From: Prochlorococcus marinus str. MIT 9301
Lineage (GTDB): Bacteria; Cyanobacteriota; Cyanobacteriia; PCC-6307; Cyanobiaceae
Assembly (NCBI RefSeq): GCF_000015965.1
Contig: NC_009091.1
Span: 62,001-126,000 of the forward strand
Direction: 5' to 3'
DNA length: 64,000 nucleotides
The position numbers and the translations under genes are program-made. Each line of letters starts with the position of its first letter. Position 1 is the first letter of the stretch. The notes beneath the pieces are model-generated. The model was not told the origin of the DNA and did not search any database. It worked only from the letters and a program-made list of their open reading frames with translations. Below are positions 15,896-25,691 of the stretch, piece by piece.

Positions 15896-16825
15896 GTGGT
15901 CAATGCTAGTCTCAATTGGGCCAGTATTGTTGGTATAGTTCTCGCGGTATGTGGAGGAGGCCTTTATTTTTTGAGGTCCTTTAAGCCTGCTTTGGCGCGG
16001 GATTATGATGTTTTCTTCGCAGCAATTGGACTTTTGTGTGGAGGAATATTATTTTTTCAAGGCTGGAGGTTAGATCCCATCCTTCAGTTTGGTCAGTTTT
16101 TATTAGCAGGAACTACAGTTTTTTTCGCGTATGAAAGTGTGCGATTGAGGGGAGTTGCTACTGATCAAGCTAGAAGGTCATCTTATTTTGACGATGATCC
16201 TATTTCTGATCTTCCAAGAAATTCTAGAGGTCGATTTAATGACGATTATGATAGGTTTGAAGAATCGGAAAGACCATCTAGAAGATTTAAACCCCAAGAA
16301 GATGAATTTGAAGAAGACTATAAGGAGGGTAGATCTCGTAGGAGGAATGTTTCAAGAGCAATACCCTCTTCTGCAGCAAGTAGAAGTAGGCCATCTATAA
16401 GGGAGATAAGTCAGTTTGAAAATGACGAGCCTTTAAGAAGGACAAGACAGACTTCTGAAGATAGAAATAGGAAACAACCAGAAACAAATAACTTTGGTGA
16501 AAGAAGAAATTTATCTCGCGATGAAGTGAAAACAGGGTCAAGACCCAGAATGAATCGTAGAGTTTCTAGACAAGATAATATCTCTCCTCCTGCTGATTCT
16601 TCTCCATTAAGAAAGAAACCTACTGGTTCCCCTATTAGGCAGCAAGCTTCAACAGCTCAAGTGGAAGATGCTTCATTTAAAGATGCTAATCAAGCTAAAA
16701 AACCACGAGAGTCTCGTAGAGTAAGCTCTTCAGCTAGATCAAGTTCAAAAAATCAAAATAGTAGATATAACGTTGGAACAAACAAGAAAAAACCCAGAGA
16801 TAACAGTTCTAGATTTGATGATTAA
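15896..16825 (+). CDS. ycf66: Ycf66-family protein with long arginine/serine-rich tail
   Basis: A 309-residue protein starting at GTG 15896 (MVNASLNWASIVGIVLAVCG), chosen because GGAG lies nine bases upstream and the conserved part begins here; the frame is open further upstream, but that overlaps the psbX end. Residues about 8-27, 40-57 and 66-82 are hydrophobic, giving a three-span Ycf66 domain with FFQGWRLDPILQFGQ. The remaining about 220 residues are hydrophilic, disordered, and rich in Arg, Ser, Asp, Asn and Pro (repeated RRxxS-like patches). Ycf66 is retained in cyanobacteria and some plastids; its role is unknown. Its stop abuts the stop of the convergent hli gene with no base between them. 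Confidence 0.88.
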   Translation: MVNASLNWASIVGIVLAVCGGGLYFLRSFKPALARDYDVFFAAIGLLCGGILFFQGWRLDPILQFGQFLLAGTTVFFAYESVRLRGVATDQARRSSYFDDDPISDLPRNSRGRFNDDYDRFEESERPSRRFKPQEDEFEEDYKEGRSRRRNVSRAIPSSAASRSRPSIREISQFENDEPLRRTRQTSEDRNRKQPETNNFGERRNLSRDEVKTGSRPRMNRRVSRQDNISPPADSSPLRKKPTGSPIRQQASTAQVEDASFKDANQAKKPRESRRVSSSARSSSKNQNSRYNVGTNKKKPRDNSSRFDD

Positions 16826-17101
16826 TTATAGGATTCCTGCCCATTTTAAAAACGATTGTTTACTAAATAGTTCAATCAATATTATTGAAAGAAAGCCAAT
16901 CATTGCAAATCTTCCATTAGTTTTTTCAGAATAACTACTCCATCCAAATTTATATTCATCTTTAATTTCTATCGATTTTTCATCTAATTGATTATCTCCA
17001 ATTTGTTCATTGATATTATTTGGTTCTTTCTGCTGTTCGATAAAACTCTCATTCTCTAGATTAGTGACTTCTGAGTTAGTTTGTTCTTCTTTCGAATTCA
17101 T
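16826..17101 (-). CDS. hli: High-light-inducible protein with long N-terminal extension
   Basis: A 91-residue protein. The C-terminal 37 residues are the single-helix chlorophyll-binding domain with the hallmark EKTNGRFAMIGFLSIILIEL. Glu and Asn/Arg in ExxNGRxAM ligate pigment. The first about 50 residues are acidic and polar, rich in Glu, Asn and Gln, without a signal; this is longer than the usual HLIP lead. HLIPs protect photosystem II intermediates and chlorophyll synthesis under light stress in the thylakoid. The start lies 9 bases downstream of the ABC transporter gene on the same strand, so it may be read from that transcript. Confidence 0.92.
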   Translation of the reverse strand: MNSKEEQTNSEVTNLENESFIEQQKEPNNINEQIGDNQLDEKSIEIKDEYKFGWSSYSEKTNGRFAMIGFLSIILIELFSKQSFLKWAGIL

Positions 17102-17109
17102 TTTTTTTG

Positions 17110-19092
17110 TTAATCCTTAAAATTATACTTATCAGACGTCAATAATTTCCAGTCTCCGTTTCCATTTAATTCTAAAACATTCTCGTGAAAATCTTTCAAG
17201 CTTGGTCTATGTCCAACACTAATAAGAGAAAGTTCTCTTTCCTTAAGTAAACTATATAGTTTTTTTTCAGTATTAATATCTAAAGCACTTGTTGCTTCAT
17301 CAAGTACTGCAAATCTTGGAGAATTTAGTAATAGTCTTGCAAAAGCCAATCTTTGTTGCTCGCCTAAGGAAAGAATTCGTGGCCAATCTTGTTTGATATC
17401 AAGATTAGGATACCGATCCACCAAAGTTTTTAAATTTACTTCATGAAGTACAGAAGTAAGATGTTCATCACTAAATTTCTTTACTTCTGTGGGATAACAT
17501 AATTGTTCCCTTAAAGAACCAAGTAGCATATATGGTTTTTGAGGTATGAATAATAATTCCCCAATTTTTGGTTTTTTAATTACACCCTGATCAGGTTCCC
17601 ATAAACCACTAATCATTCTTAGTAAAGATGTTTTCCCGCATCCAGATGGTCCTACTACCAAAAGTGATTGATTATTGTTGATGCTCAAATTTAAATTTTT
17701 AATTATTGTTTTTTTTGATCCTGGTGGACAAAGGTCAGCATTATTAATAAGAATTGAGGGGTAATCTGAAATAACGTTTTGATTGCTGGTTGGGTTGGTT
17801 TGACTAATGGATTCAACTTTTGATTGGAATCCTTCTAATCTGCCAATACCAGCAGTAAATTTTGCAAGTTCTTCGATTTGATTAACAATGAAAAATAACG
17901 AACCTTCAACCATTCCAAATGCAAAGCTTGCCTGAATAAAGCGTCCATAATCAATATCACCTTTAAAGTAAGGGATTGCCATTATTAAATATGGAAAGAA
18001 ATTTCCAGCATAATTAATGGATCTTCTCATTACGTCTATAATTACTCTCCATATAATCAATAAATTAAAGTTTCTCACCACTTCTCCTAATCGTCTTTCA
18101 GTTTCACTTTGCTCAGGACTCTCCCCAGAGTAAAAGGCAATTGATTCAGCATTATCTCGAATATGTACTAAGCCATATCGAAAATCTGCTTCATATCTGA
18201 GTTGATCAAAGTCAATCTTTACAAGATTTTTTCCAGCAATTAAGAGTATAGAAGTTGCAAATGCGGCGTAACCAAATAAAGAAAAAGTAAGTGTTGTACT
18301 AATACTCCATAAAATAAGAATATTGAGTGAAAATGTTAGTAAGGCATCAAAAATACCTAATGTGAAAGAGAGACTTTGCCCGGTAAAAGCTCGGGTATCA
18401 TCTGTGATTCTTTGATCGGGATTATCTACATCGGTTTGTTCTTCATCATTGGGATTTAACTGGTAATAAGCTTTATTAGTCATATAATCTTTGACTAGAC
18501 TTTTTGAAAGCCATTCTCTCCAAATTATTCCTAACTTATATGTAAAAAATATTTGGGAAACCCGTATTGGTAGAGCCACAGCGAAACAACAAGCGTAAAT
18601 TCCCAATATCCGATAAAATCCATCCTCTTGTTTTTCTACTAAAGCATTTGTTAAATCTCTTGCGATGAATCCAATACCTGCGTTTATTCCGTTTACAGCT
18701 AAAAGCATTAATACAATTATCGCAAGGAATAACCAATGTAACCATCTACGGTTTTTTAATTGACGTCTTAAGCTAAAAAAGCTTCCTGATCCAATTAGAA
18801 ATAATGTAGAGAAAAGCAATCCCCAACTCCCAGACCAAATTGAATTGACAGTACTTACTACACCTCCGAAATACTTTTCAAGAAAAATTGGTTGAAAGCT
18901 TTCAAAAAAACTTATTATTCCTGTAAGACCTACAAGTACTACTCCACCAACACAAAATAAAAGCGAAATCAAAAGCCATATGAATTGGAATCCATTACAT
19001 TGATCTATGGGAAGAAAAAAAGGCTGAGATAGCTTCCTTAATTTTTGCAATTGGTACAGTATTTTGGATTTATTATTAACTGCTTTATTCAT
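17110..19092 (-). CDS. ABC transporter, fused permease-ATPase (YddA/ABCD-type)
   Basis: A 660-residue half-transporter with the ABC_membrane_2 plan. About six membrane helices lie in residues 30-400, with the family segment RDLTNALVEKQ and the cytosolic loop NPDQRITDDTRAFTGQSL (about 228-245). The ATPase domain follows: Walker A GPSGCGKTS, signature LSLGEQQRLAF, Walker B FAVLDEATSALD, and the switch His in SVGHRPSL. It works as a dimer in the cytoplasmic membrane. Relatives carry vitamin B12, long-chain acyl-CoA or peptides, so the substrate is open. It may form a transcript with the downstream hli gene. Confidence 0.88.
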   Translation of the reverse strand: MNKAVNNKSKILYQLQKLRKLSQPFFLPIDQCNGFQFIWLLISLLFCVGGVVLVGLTGIISFFESFQPIFLEKYFGGVVSTVNSIWSGSWGLLFSTLFLIGSGSFFSLRRQLKNRRWLHWLFLAIIVLMLLAVNGINAGIGFIARDLTNALVEKQEDGFYRILGIYACCFAVALPIRVSQIFFTYKLGIIWREWLSKSLVKDYMTNKAYYQLNPNDEEQTDVDNPDQRITDDTRAFTGQSLSFTLGIFDALLTFSLNILILWSISTTLTFSLFGYAAFATSILLIAGKNLVKIDFDQLRYEADFRYGLVHIRDNAESIAFYSGESPEQSETERRLGEVVRNFNLLIIWRVIIDVMRRSINYAGNFFPYLIMAIPYFKGDIDYGRFIQASFAFGMVEGSLFFIVNQIEELAKFTAGIGRLEGFQSKVESISQTNPTSNQNVISDYPSILINNADLCPPGSKKTIIKNLNLSINNNQSLLVVGPSGCGKTSLLRMISGLWEPDQGVIKKPKIGELLFIPQKPYMLLGSLREQLCYPTEVKKFSDEHLTSVLHEVNLKTLVDRYPNLDIKQDWPRILSLGEQQRLAFARLLLNSPRFAVLDEATSALDINTEKKLYSLLKERELSLISVGHRPSLKDFHENVLELNGNGDWKLLTSDKYNFKD

Positions 19093-19134
19093 TACTAGAC
19101 TAGTGTTATGAAGTAAATTATAACTTTTAGCAGT

Positions 19135-19413
19135 CTATTGACCAAAGCCAATAAATGAAAGTGCCCAGTCAGGTAAATTCAAATGATTCAAGATTGTTGC
19201 ATCAAATTCATGAACTTTTGGAAAAGATTTATCTAATGCCCACCATAGTAGAAAAGGTAAATTAAATAAAATTTGTAATTGCCATTTATAAGTTAAAACG
19301 TTCCAAATTTTTATTAACTTAGTTTTGAGTGAATCATCTAGCTCTTCCCAATTTTTTGAAATTAAATTGAATAAATTTTTAGATTCTGTATTTAAGGACT
19401 CTGGAGTATTCAT
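19135..19413 (-). CDS. Hypothetical protein, 92 aa, one hydrophobic segment
   Basis: I do not recognise a named family. The first about 40 residues are helical and polar (LFNLISKNWEELDDSLKTKL), followed by IWNVLTYKWQLQILFNLPFL, then a Trp-rich C-terminal part (LLWWALDKSF; LPDWALSFIGFGQ). One membrane helix or a membrane-embedded hairpin around residues 45-60 is plausible. It lies in a minus-strand run between the HIT gene and the ABC transporter gene, 42 bases before the latter, so it could be co-expressed with the transporter. Confidence 0.6.
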   Translation of the reverse strand: MNTPESLNTESKNLFNLISKNWEELDDSLKTKLIKIWNVLTYKWQLQILFNLPFLLWWALDKSFPKVHEFDATILNHLNLPDWALSFIGFGQ

Positions 19414-19459
19414 TTTGTTTTTATTTATTTATAACCCATTAATATTTCTTTCGAGAGTT

Positions 19460-19801
19460 TTAACCCGGAGGCCAATTCATTTTTCTTCCAGATAAAAAAT
19501 GAATATGTAAATGAAAAACTGTTTGTCCAGATTCTGCTCCAGTGTTAATTACTGTTCTCCAATTAGTTAAATTTTTTGATTTAGCTATTTTGCTTCCAAC
19601 AAAAAGTAAATGCCCTAATAAATTTGCATCTTGCTCAATACACTCTAATAAACTGATTATTGGCTTTTTAGGAATAACTAAAAAATGTACTGGAGCTTGT
19701 GCCTGGATATCATTAAACGCAATACAAAACTCATCTTCATAAAGCTTATCGCAGGGTATTTCTTCATTAATGATTTTTTGAAATATTGTTGTTTCAGTCA
19801 T
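19460..19801 (-). CDS. hinT: HIT-family nucleotide hydrolase (HinT-like)
   Basis: A 113-residue histidine-triad protein of normal length. It starts with TIFQKIINEEIPCDKLYEDE and carries the catalytic triad HLHIHFLSGRKM near the C-terminus. HinT enzymes cleave phosphoramidates of adenosine, such as lysyl-AMP, in the cytosol. It sits 4 bases after the deformylase stop on the same strand, so the two form an operon. The C-terminus WPPG is the usual ending for the family. Confidence 0.93.
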   Translation of the reverse strand: MTETTIFQKIINEEIPCDKLYEDEFCIAFNDIQAQAPVHFLVIPKKPIISLLECIEQDANLLGHLLFVGSKIAKSKNLTNWRTVINTGAESGQTVFHLHIHFLSGRKMNWPPG

Positions 19802-19805
19802 TAAA

Positions 19806-20411
19806 TTAATTAATTGAGATAACGTCTTTTTCGTTAAATCCTTCTTTTAAAAGTTCTTTGTTCAAATCATCTTTTGATGTAACTCTATCTACAAATAATA
19901 TTCCGTTTAAGTGATCCATTTCGTGTTGAATACACCTCGCTAAAAGTCCATCTGCTTTCATTTTACGTGGCCGTCCCATTTCATCTCTAAATTTTAATTT
20001 TATAGTTGATGGTCTTACTACATTCAAATAGACGCCAGGTATACTCAAGCAGCCTTCTTCATATGAATTAAGGGTTGTTCCAAAGTCTGTAATTTCTGGA
20101 TTGATTAATATTAAAGGTTCTGCTGCTGAATCTTCAAAATTTACGTCTATGACAAGAAGCTCTTTGTTGATTCCAATTTGAGGTGCAGCAAGTCCAATTC
20201 CTTTAGCTGCATACATGCTTTGAAGCATTTCTCTAGCAAGTTTTCTAATCGATTCGTCAACTTTAGTTATTCTTTTGGAATTTTGTCTTAATACATCATC
20301 ACCAAGTTTATAAATGTCTAGAGACGGCTTACCTGGTTGTTCTTTTGCAATTTTTTCTGCGTTTCCATTTGTTCTTGACTTTTTTGCAAGTTGTGAAAAA
20401 TGGTTTGCCAC
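19806..20411 (-). CDS. def: Peptide deformylase
   Basis: A 201-residue peptide deformylase. All three family motifs are present: GIGLAAPQIG (about 75-84), EEGCLSIPG (about 120-128), and QHEMDHLNG (about 163-171), which provide the metal-binding Cys and two His plus the catalytic Glu. It removes the N-formyl group from nascent proteins and needs a divalent metal. The first about 30 residues are basic and unconserved; they are longer than in E. coli and, as seen, do not look like a signal. It starts divergently from the S9 peptidase gene. Confidence 0.97.
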   Translation of the reverse strand: MANHFSQLAKKSRTNGNAEKIAKEQPGKPSLDIYKLGDDVLRQNSKRITKVDESIRKLAREMLQSMYAAKGIGLAAPQIGINKELLVIDVNFEDSAAEPLILINPEITDFGTTLNSYEEGCLSIPGVYLNVVRPSTIKLKFRDEMGRPRKMKADGLLARCIQHEMDHLNGILFVDRVTSKDDLNKELLKEGFNEKDVISIN

Positions 20412-20491
20412 GTTAAAAAAAAGGTTTTTACTTAAGAGTTTAGCTATAAAAATACTAGCACTTTAATTTGCATTCTTTATAGTTTTTTTAA

Positions 20492-22417
20492 ATGAGTAAT
20501 GATGATCAATTAAAAGTTAGGCAAAGTGTATCTAAAAAAAAATCTTTTAAGGAATTAACTATTGTTAGGGATATCATTTTTTGGATTGATCTTGTTGGCG
20601 AAGGTCAAAATGAAAATGCGATTTTTGCAAGACCATTTAATGAAAAAAGGGCGTTTCCTCAGAAATTAACAAGTAAAAAATATAATATTAAAAATAACTT
20701 TCATGGATATGGTGGTAAATCTTATAAATGTATATATTTAAAAAATAATTTTTATTTGATATGGATAGATCAGATTACCAACGCAGTATGGTTTCAAATT
20801 TTTAAAGAGGTAGCATCAAATTATAAAAGTCAAAAAAGATATCTCGATTCAGTTCAAGAACCTAGACAACTATCTAAATCAATTGATGGAAATTTCGATT
20901 CTTCATTTGTTATTTCTCAAAAAAATTTTTTGTATGGTATTTGCGAAATTAATAATAGAGATTACTTATTTTCTTTAAACTTAAAAAAAACTAAACAAGA
21001 TATTTACCGAATTAAAAAATTTAAAAATTTCGCTGGAGAATTATCTTCCAATACTTCTATTAACTTACTTTCTTGGGTCGAGTGGGATTCTCCATACATG
21101 CCCTGGGAGAAAAATGATCTTTGTTTTGCTCAAATTGGCTTAGATGGAGAGATAACAAAAATAAAAAAATTCTCAGATAAGCTGATTAATGCTAAAAAAA
21201 AAGTTTCTTTTTTTCAACCTTATTGGATAAGTGAAACTCTTTTAGTATGTTCTGAAGATAGTTCTGGATGGTGGAACTTATTGTTTTTAGATGCTAGTAA
21301 AATTGAGAATATTTTTATTAAAAAAAGAGTAGAGAGAAATTTTGTTGAATATGGAGTACCTCAGTGGGTCTCAGGAATAACATTTTTTTCAGGGGATATA
21401 GAAGATTTATTTTGTTTAGCAAAAAAAGAAAATAATTTAGTAGTTGAACAATATAAAGATCTTCAATTCGTTAAAGAATTTTCTACTCCTTTTACTTCAA
21501 TAAGTGATTTTAGTGTTTTTGAAAAGAAAGTAGTTTTGAAAGGTTATGGATCTGATTTTCTTGGAAATTTACTTGAAATTGATTGTAAAAAGGAAGTTTT
21601 ATCAAATGTTTTTGAGGAAATAAATTCTGAATATATAAAAGATTGTTCAAAACCCGAATCTTTTTGGTTTAAAGGTTTTGAAGATAAATCTACTCATTCT
21701 TTTTTATATCGGCCGCTTGTTGAAAAATTTAGAAAACCACCGCTTTTTGTTAGAGCTCATAGTGGACCAACTTCATTTTTTGATGGATCATATAATTCTG
21801 AAGTTCAATATTGGACGTCGAAGGGTTTTTTTGTTGCTGAAGTCAATTATGGAGGATCATCAGGATTTGGCAAAGCATATAGAGAGAGGTTGAACTATAA
21901 ATGGGGTATTGTTGATTCTTATGATTGCAAAGCACTAGCTCTTGAATTGATTAAATCAAATCAAGTAGATAGTGAAAAAGTGGTAATTTTTGGGAATAGT
22001 GCCGGTGGGTTAACTGCCCTGAATTGTTTATTATATGGGTCTATTTTTAAAGCAGCAATTTGTAAATATCCTGTTATTGATTTGAAGGATATGCATTACA
22101 ACACTCATAGGTTTGAAAAAGATTATTTAAATTCTTTGGTAGGAAATTTTGAAAAAAATCATAATGACTATTTAAATAGATCACCGATAAATCATATTAA
22201 CAAAATAAAAAAACCTATCTTATTGTTTCATGGAAAAAAAGATATAGTTATTTCTTATAAACAAACTTTAAAAATTCAAGAAATTTTGATTCAGAATAAT
22301 AAATATTCAGAAGTTATTTTTTTTGATAATGAAGGGCATGGGTTTAGAAATATTGAAAATAAAGAAGTAGTAATGCAAAAATCTCAGGAATTTTTAAGAA
22401 ATGCTTTGAATATTTAA
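20492..22417 (+). CDS. Prolyl oligopeptidase family (S9) serine peptidase
   Basis: A 641-residue protein with an N-terminal beta-propeller-like region (about 1-380, with repeated Trp-containing strands such as VSGITFFSG) and a C-terminal alpha/beta hydrolase domain. The catalytic triad is visible as Ser503 in GNSAGGL, Asp584 in FHGKKDIV and His616 in NEGHGF. NYGGSSGFGKAYRE is typical for dipeptidyl aminopeptidase/acylaminoacyl-peptidase members. It has no signal peptide and is therefore cytosolic, probably degrading peptides. Its TAA overlaps the stop of sufS on the other strand by four bases in a TTAA. Confidence 0.92.
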   Translation: MSNDDQLKVRQSVSKKKSFKELTIVRDIIFWIDLVGEGQNENAIFARPFNEKRAFPQKLTSKKYNIKNNFHGYGGKSYKCIYLKNNFYLIWIDQITNAVWFQIFKEVASNYKSQKRYLDSVQEPRQLSKSIDGNFDSSFVISQKNFLYGICEINNRDYLFSLNLKKTKQDIYRIKKFKNFAGELSSNTSINLLSWVEWDSPYMPWEKNDLCFAQIGLDGEITKIKKFSDKLINAKKKVSFFQPYWISETLLVCSEDSSGWWNLLFLDASKIENIFIKKRVERNFVEYGVPQWVSGITFFSGDIEDLFCLAKKENNLVVEQYKDLQFVKEFSTPFTSISDFSVFEKKVVLKGYGSDFLGNLLEIDCKKEVLSNVFEEINSEYIKDCSKPESFWFKGFEDKSTHSFLYRPLVEKFRKPPLFVRAHSGPTSFFDGSYNSEVQYWTSKGFFVAEVNYGGSSGFGKAYRERLNYKWGIVDSYDCKALALELIKSNQVDSEKVVIFGNSAGGLTALNCLLYGSIFKAAICKYPVIDLKDMHYNTHRFEKDYLNSLVGNFEKNHNDYLNRSPINHINKIKKPILLFHGKKDIVISYKQTLKIQEILIQNNKYSEVIFFDNEGHGFRNIENKEVVMQKSQEFLRNALNI

Positions 22418-23667
22418 GAATTGATTTTTAGAAAATCAATAGTATCTTTTAATTTTTCTATAAACATATCAATTTCTTCCTTATTTGTTGTAAAATTCAT
22501 GCTGATTCTAGCTGTCGATTTAATTCCAATGTATCTATGAAGAGGTTGACAGCAATGGTGACCGCTTCTGATGCAAATTCCTTTTGAATCAAGAATTTCG
22601 GCAATATCGTTTGAATGTATATTTTTTACATAAAAAGTGGCAAGTGATGCTCTTTCTGGATCTATTTCGGGTGATGGACCTATGATTTCAACATTTTCTA
22701 TTGCACTTAATTTTTCAAATAAATATTTAGTAATATTCTTTTCATATTCATGAATTTCACTCAATCCAATAGTGTTTATATAGTTAATTGCTTCTGCAAG
22801 ACCTATTGCTTCTGCAATGGCTGGAGTTCCAGCTTCAAATTTATGTGGTAAATCTGCCCAAGTACTTGTCTCTTCAAACACATCTTGTATCATTTCGCCA
22901 CCTCCAAAGAGAGGAGGAATTTTTTCTAGGATTTCTTTTCTTGACCAGAGGAAGCCAATACCTGTAGGACCGCAAAGTTTATGTCCTGATCCCGCTAAAA
23001 AATCTATATTAAGATCATTAACATCTAGTTTTTGATGGGCCAAACTTTGACATGCATCTATTAAAACTAAAGAACCTTTTTGTTTAGCTAATTTAGTGAT
23101 CTCTTTGATGGGATTACAGCAACCTAGAGTATTACTAATATGTACAAGGCTAACAAGCTTAGTTCTAGATGTTAGTTTTGATTTAAAATCGTCTAAATCT
23201 AATTTCCCATTTTTATCTATACCTATAAATTTTAATTTGCAATTATTTTTTGCTGCAACCATTTGCCATGGAACAATATTGCTATGATGTTCCATTATTG
23301 ATAAGAGAATTTCATCGTTTTCTTTTAATGAAGATTCGCCCCATGATCTAGCAGCTAGATTGATTGCCTCAGTAGCATTTCTTGTGAAAATAATTTCTTT
23401 TGTAGAATTCGCTTTTATAAATTTGCTAATTAAATATCTTGAATTTTCAAATTCTTCTGTCGCTTTAGCACTTAATTGATGTGCACCTCTATGTACATTG
23501 GCATTAAAGTTTCTATAGTATTCATTAATTTTTTCTAAAACTTGAATTGGTTTTTGAGTAGTTGCAGCATGGTCTAAATAAATAATTTGCTCACTACTTT
23601 TTAAGTTCTTATTTAAAAGGGGAAAGTCCTTCTTTGTTATTTCAGGAAAATTTTGAATTGTATCCAT
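22414..23667 (-). CDS. sufS: Cysteine desulfurase SufS
   Basis: A 417-residue PLP enzyme of the SufS group. PLP is bound by Lys230 in GSGHKLCGP, and the sulfur-accepting Cys is in SGHHCCQP (Cys372 or Cys373). HHSNIVPWQ (about 127-135) contains the His that stacks on PLP. It releases sulfur from cysteine for Fe-S cluster assembly on SufBCD, with SufE as the usual partner, which is not in this window. The start codon overlaps the stop of sufD by one base (TAATG), so translation is coupled. It is the last gene of sufBCDS. Confidence 0.97.
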   Translation of the reverse strand: MDTIQNFPEITKKDFPLLNKNLKSSEQIIYLDHAATTQKPIQVLEKINEYYRNFNANVHRGAHQLSAKATEEFENSRYLISKFIKANSTKEIIFTRNATEAINLAARSWGESSLKENDEILLSIMEHHSNIVPWQMVAAKNNCKLKFIGIDKNGKLDLDDFKSKLTSRTKLVSLVHISNTLGCCNPIKEITKLAKQKGSLVLIDACQSLAHQKLDVNDLNIDFLAGSGHKLCGPTGIGFLWSRKEILEKIPPLFGGGEMIQDVFEETSTWADLPHKFEAGTPAIAEAIGLAEAINYINTIGLSEIHEYEKNITKYLFEKLSAIENVEIIGPSPEIDPERASLATFYVKNIHSNDIAEILDSKGICIRSGHHCCQPLHRYIGIKSTARISMNFTTNKEEIDMFIEKLKDTIDFLKINS

Positions 23668-24884
23668 TAATTTTCATTTAAAAGTTTATCAAGCAAATCC
23701 CATCTATCTTTTGAAACGGGAATAAATGAAATTATTTCTTGAAAGTAAGAAGTTAATTGTAGTTTACTTGCTTCTGTTAATGTGATTCCTCTTGTTCGCA
23801 TATAAAAAAGTTCTTCTTCATTTAGTTGTGAAATTGTAGCCCCATGTTTGCATTTGACATCATCAGCAATTATTTCTAATTGAGGTTTGGTATCTATTTG
23901 TGCGAGATTTGATAAAAGTAAATTTCTGCTTAATTGAGAAGCATCAGTTTTCTGGGCAATTTTCGGAACTATTATTGAACCTTCAAATATTGCATGTGAT
24001 TTATCGTCAGCGAGTGATTTATTTATTTGATCCAGAAATCCATTTGGCCCATCAAAGTCTATTTTTGTATAAGTAGAAATTTGCTCATCTTTCTTTGTTA
24101 TTTGCATACCTTTGATATTGGTTTTAGCGTTTCCTTCAGATTGTTTAATACGAATTTCAAATCTTGCATAATTAAATTTAGAATGTAGAGATCCTAAATT
24201 GTATTCGCTATTTTTTTGTTGAATTACATTGAGAGAATTTAATAGATTTGATTCGTTTACACCGTAAGAAACAACACCATGGTTTAGGGAACTATTTTCT
24301 TCTAAAGAAAAGAAAGTCGATTGAGATAATGAAGAGTTGTCTTCACCAAGATTTACTTGTAATAATTCAACATTACAATTCTTTTCTAAAAATATTATTA
24401 GGGTTTTTGCGTTTAAAGAATTACTTGATGCATGACTAAAGACTTCAATAGGAGGAATTTTTGATCCATTTATTTTTAATCCCAAAATATTATTTTTACA
24501 ACTTAAAGATAGATTTAGTAGGTCACTCCAATTTTCGTTTTGATTAAAAAAAGATATCTGTTCCTTGATATATTTTTGTAATTCATCCTCACTTAATTGT
24601 TGTATTGAATAATTTTTCTCTATTAGTTTAATTTGGTAATTCTCACCAATTATTAACCTAATAGTACTTTGAGAATTTTTCGGATATGGTATATCAAATT
24701 TTGAATTGTTTTCATTAACTGAGTAATGTAAAAAGTTTGATAATTTTGATTTATTTGAAAGTCTCCATTGTTCACTTCTAGGATTGGGGAGGGGACTCGA
24801 TTGTAATTTATCTAGACAGATTTTTTGTATTTCTGTTTGATTATCAATCGATTTTTTGGTTTTTATTTTTTCAATAATTTCCAT
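23667..24884 (-). CDS. sufD: Fe-S cluster assembly protein SufD
   Basis: A 405-residue SufB/SufD-fold protein. The N-terminal part is divergent, while the C-terminal beta-helix has DDVKCKHGATISQLNEEELF and FYMRTRGI, the SufD hallmark with the invariant Cys and His. SufD pairs with SufB and the SufC ATPase as the scaffold SufBC2D. It is third in the operon, 4 bases after sufC. The pI-raising Asn/Lys content simply reflects the AT-rich genome. Confidence 0.95.
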   Translation of the reverse strand: MEIIEKIKTKKSIDNQTEIQKICLDKLQSSPLPNPRSEQWRLSNKSKLSNFLHYSVNENNSKFDIPYPKNSQSTIRLIIGENYQIKLIEKNYSIQQLSEDELQKYIKEQISFFNQNENWSDLLNLSLSCKNNILGLKINGSKIPPIEVFSHASSNSLNAKTLIIFLEKNCNVELLQVNLGEDNSSLSQSTFFSLEENSSLNHGVVSYGVNESNLLNSLNVIQQKNSEYNLGSLHSKFNYARFEIRIKQSEGNAKTNIKGMQITKKDEQISTYTKIDFDGPNGFLDQINKSLADDKSHAIFEGSIIVPKIAQKTDASQLSRNLLLSNLAQIDTKPQLEIIADDVKCKHGATISQLNEEELFYMRTRGITLTEASKLQLTSYFQEIISFIPVSKDRWDLLDKLLNEN

Positions 24885-24888
24885 TTAT

Positions 24889-25674
24889 TTAGGTCTCTTT
24901 TATAAAGTTATCAGTCCATTCATACCCTTTCTTCTCAAGCTCTAGAGCAAGATCGCTCTCACCAGTTTTTATGATTTGTCCGTCTGACATAACATGGACA
25001 TAATTTGGTTTAATCTCATCTAATAATCTTTGATAGTGGGTAATGAGTATAATTCCAGTTTGTGCATTAGATATTTTTTTAATTCCTGATGCCACTATTC
25101 TTAGAGCATCGATATCTAGACCAGAATCGGTCTCATCTAATATTGCTATCTTGGGCTCAAGTAAAGCCATTTGTAGAATCTCATTTCTTTTTTTTTCACC
25201 TCCGGAAAAGCCTTGATTTACACTCCTTGAAAGGAATGCCTGATCCATTTTCACAATTTCTAACTTTTCTTTAACTAATTCTTCAAAATCAAAAGTATCC
25301 AATTCTTCTTTGTTGAGGAATTTCCTTCTAGCATTAGTTGAAACTCTAAGAAATTCAAGATTACTAACACCTGGAATCTCAATTGGATATTGAAAACCAA
25401 GAAAAATTCCTGATTGAGATCTCGCTTCAGGTTCTAGAGAGTTGATGTTTTCGCCTAAAAATTTTATGTCGCCATTCGTAATATTATATGAGGGGTGTCC
25501 TGCAATGATTTTTGAAAGAGTACTTTTACCACATCCATTTCTCCCCATAATGGCATGGATTTCTCCAGGATAGACAGTAAGTGAAACCCCTTTTAAAATT
25601 GGAAGATTATCAGTAGATGCAGAGAGATTTTTAACTTCTAAAATTGGATCTGATTCATTCATTTTACTTTGCAT
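24889..25674 (-). CDS. sufC: Fe-S cluster assembly ATPase SufC
   Basis: A 261-residue ABC-type ATPase without membrane domain. Walker A is [10 protein letters not shown] (about 44-53), the signature is [12 protein letters not shown] and Walker B is [12 protein letters not shown], the D-E-T-D form typical of SufC. It drives shape changes of the SufBD scaffold. It lies 17 bases after sufB. An alternative ATG four codons in (MNESDPIL) cannot be excluded. Confidence 0.97.
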   Translation of the reverse strand: MQSKMNESDPILEVKNLSASTDNLPILKGVSLTVYPGEIHAIMGRNGCGKSTLSKIIAGHPSYNITNGDIKFLGENINSLEPEARSQSGIFLGFQYPIEIPGVSNLEFLRVSTNARRKFLNKEELDTFDFEELVKEKLEIVKMDQAFLSRSVNQGFSGGEKKRNEILQMALLEPKIAILDETDSGLDIDALRIVASGIKKISNAQTGIILITHYQRLLDEIKPNYVHVMSDGQIIKTGESDLALELEKKGYEWTDNFIKET

Positions 25675-25691
25675 TTCAGTTTAGAAATTAA

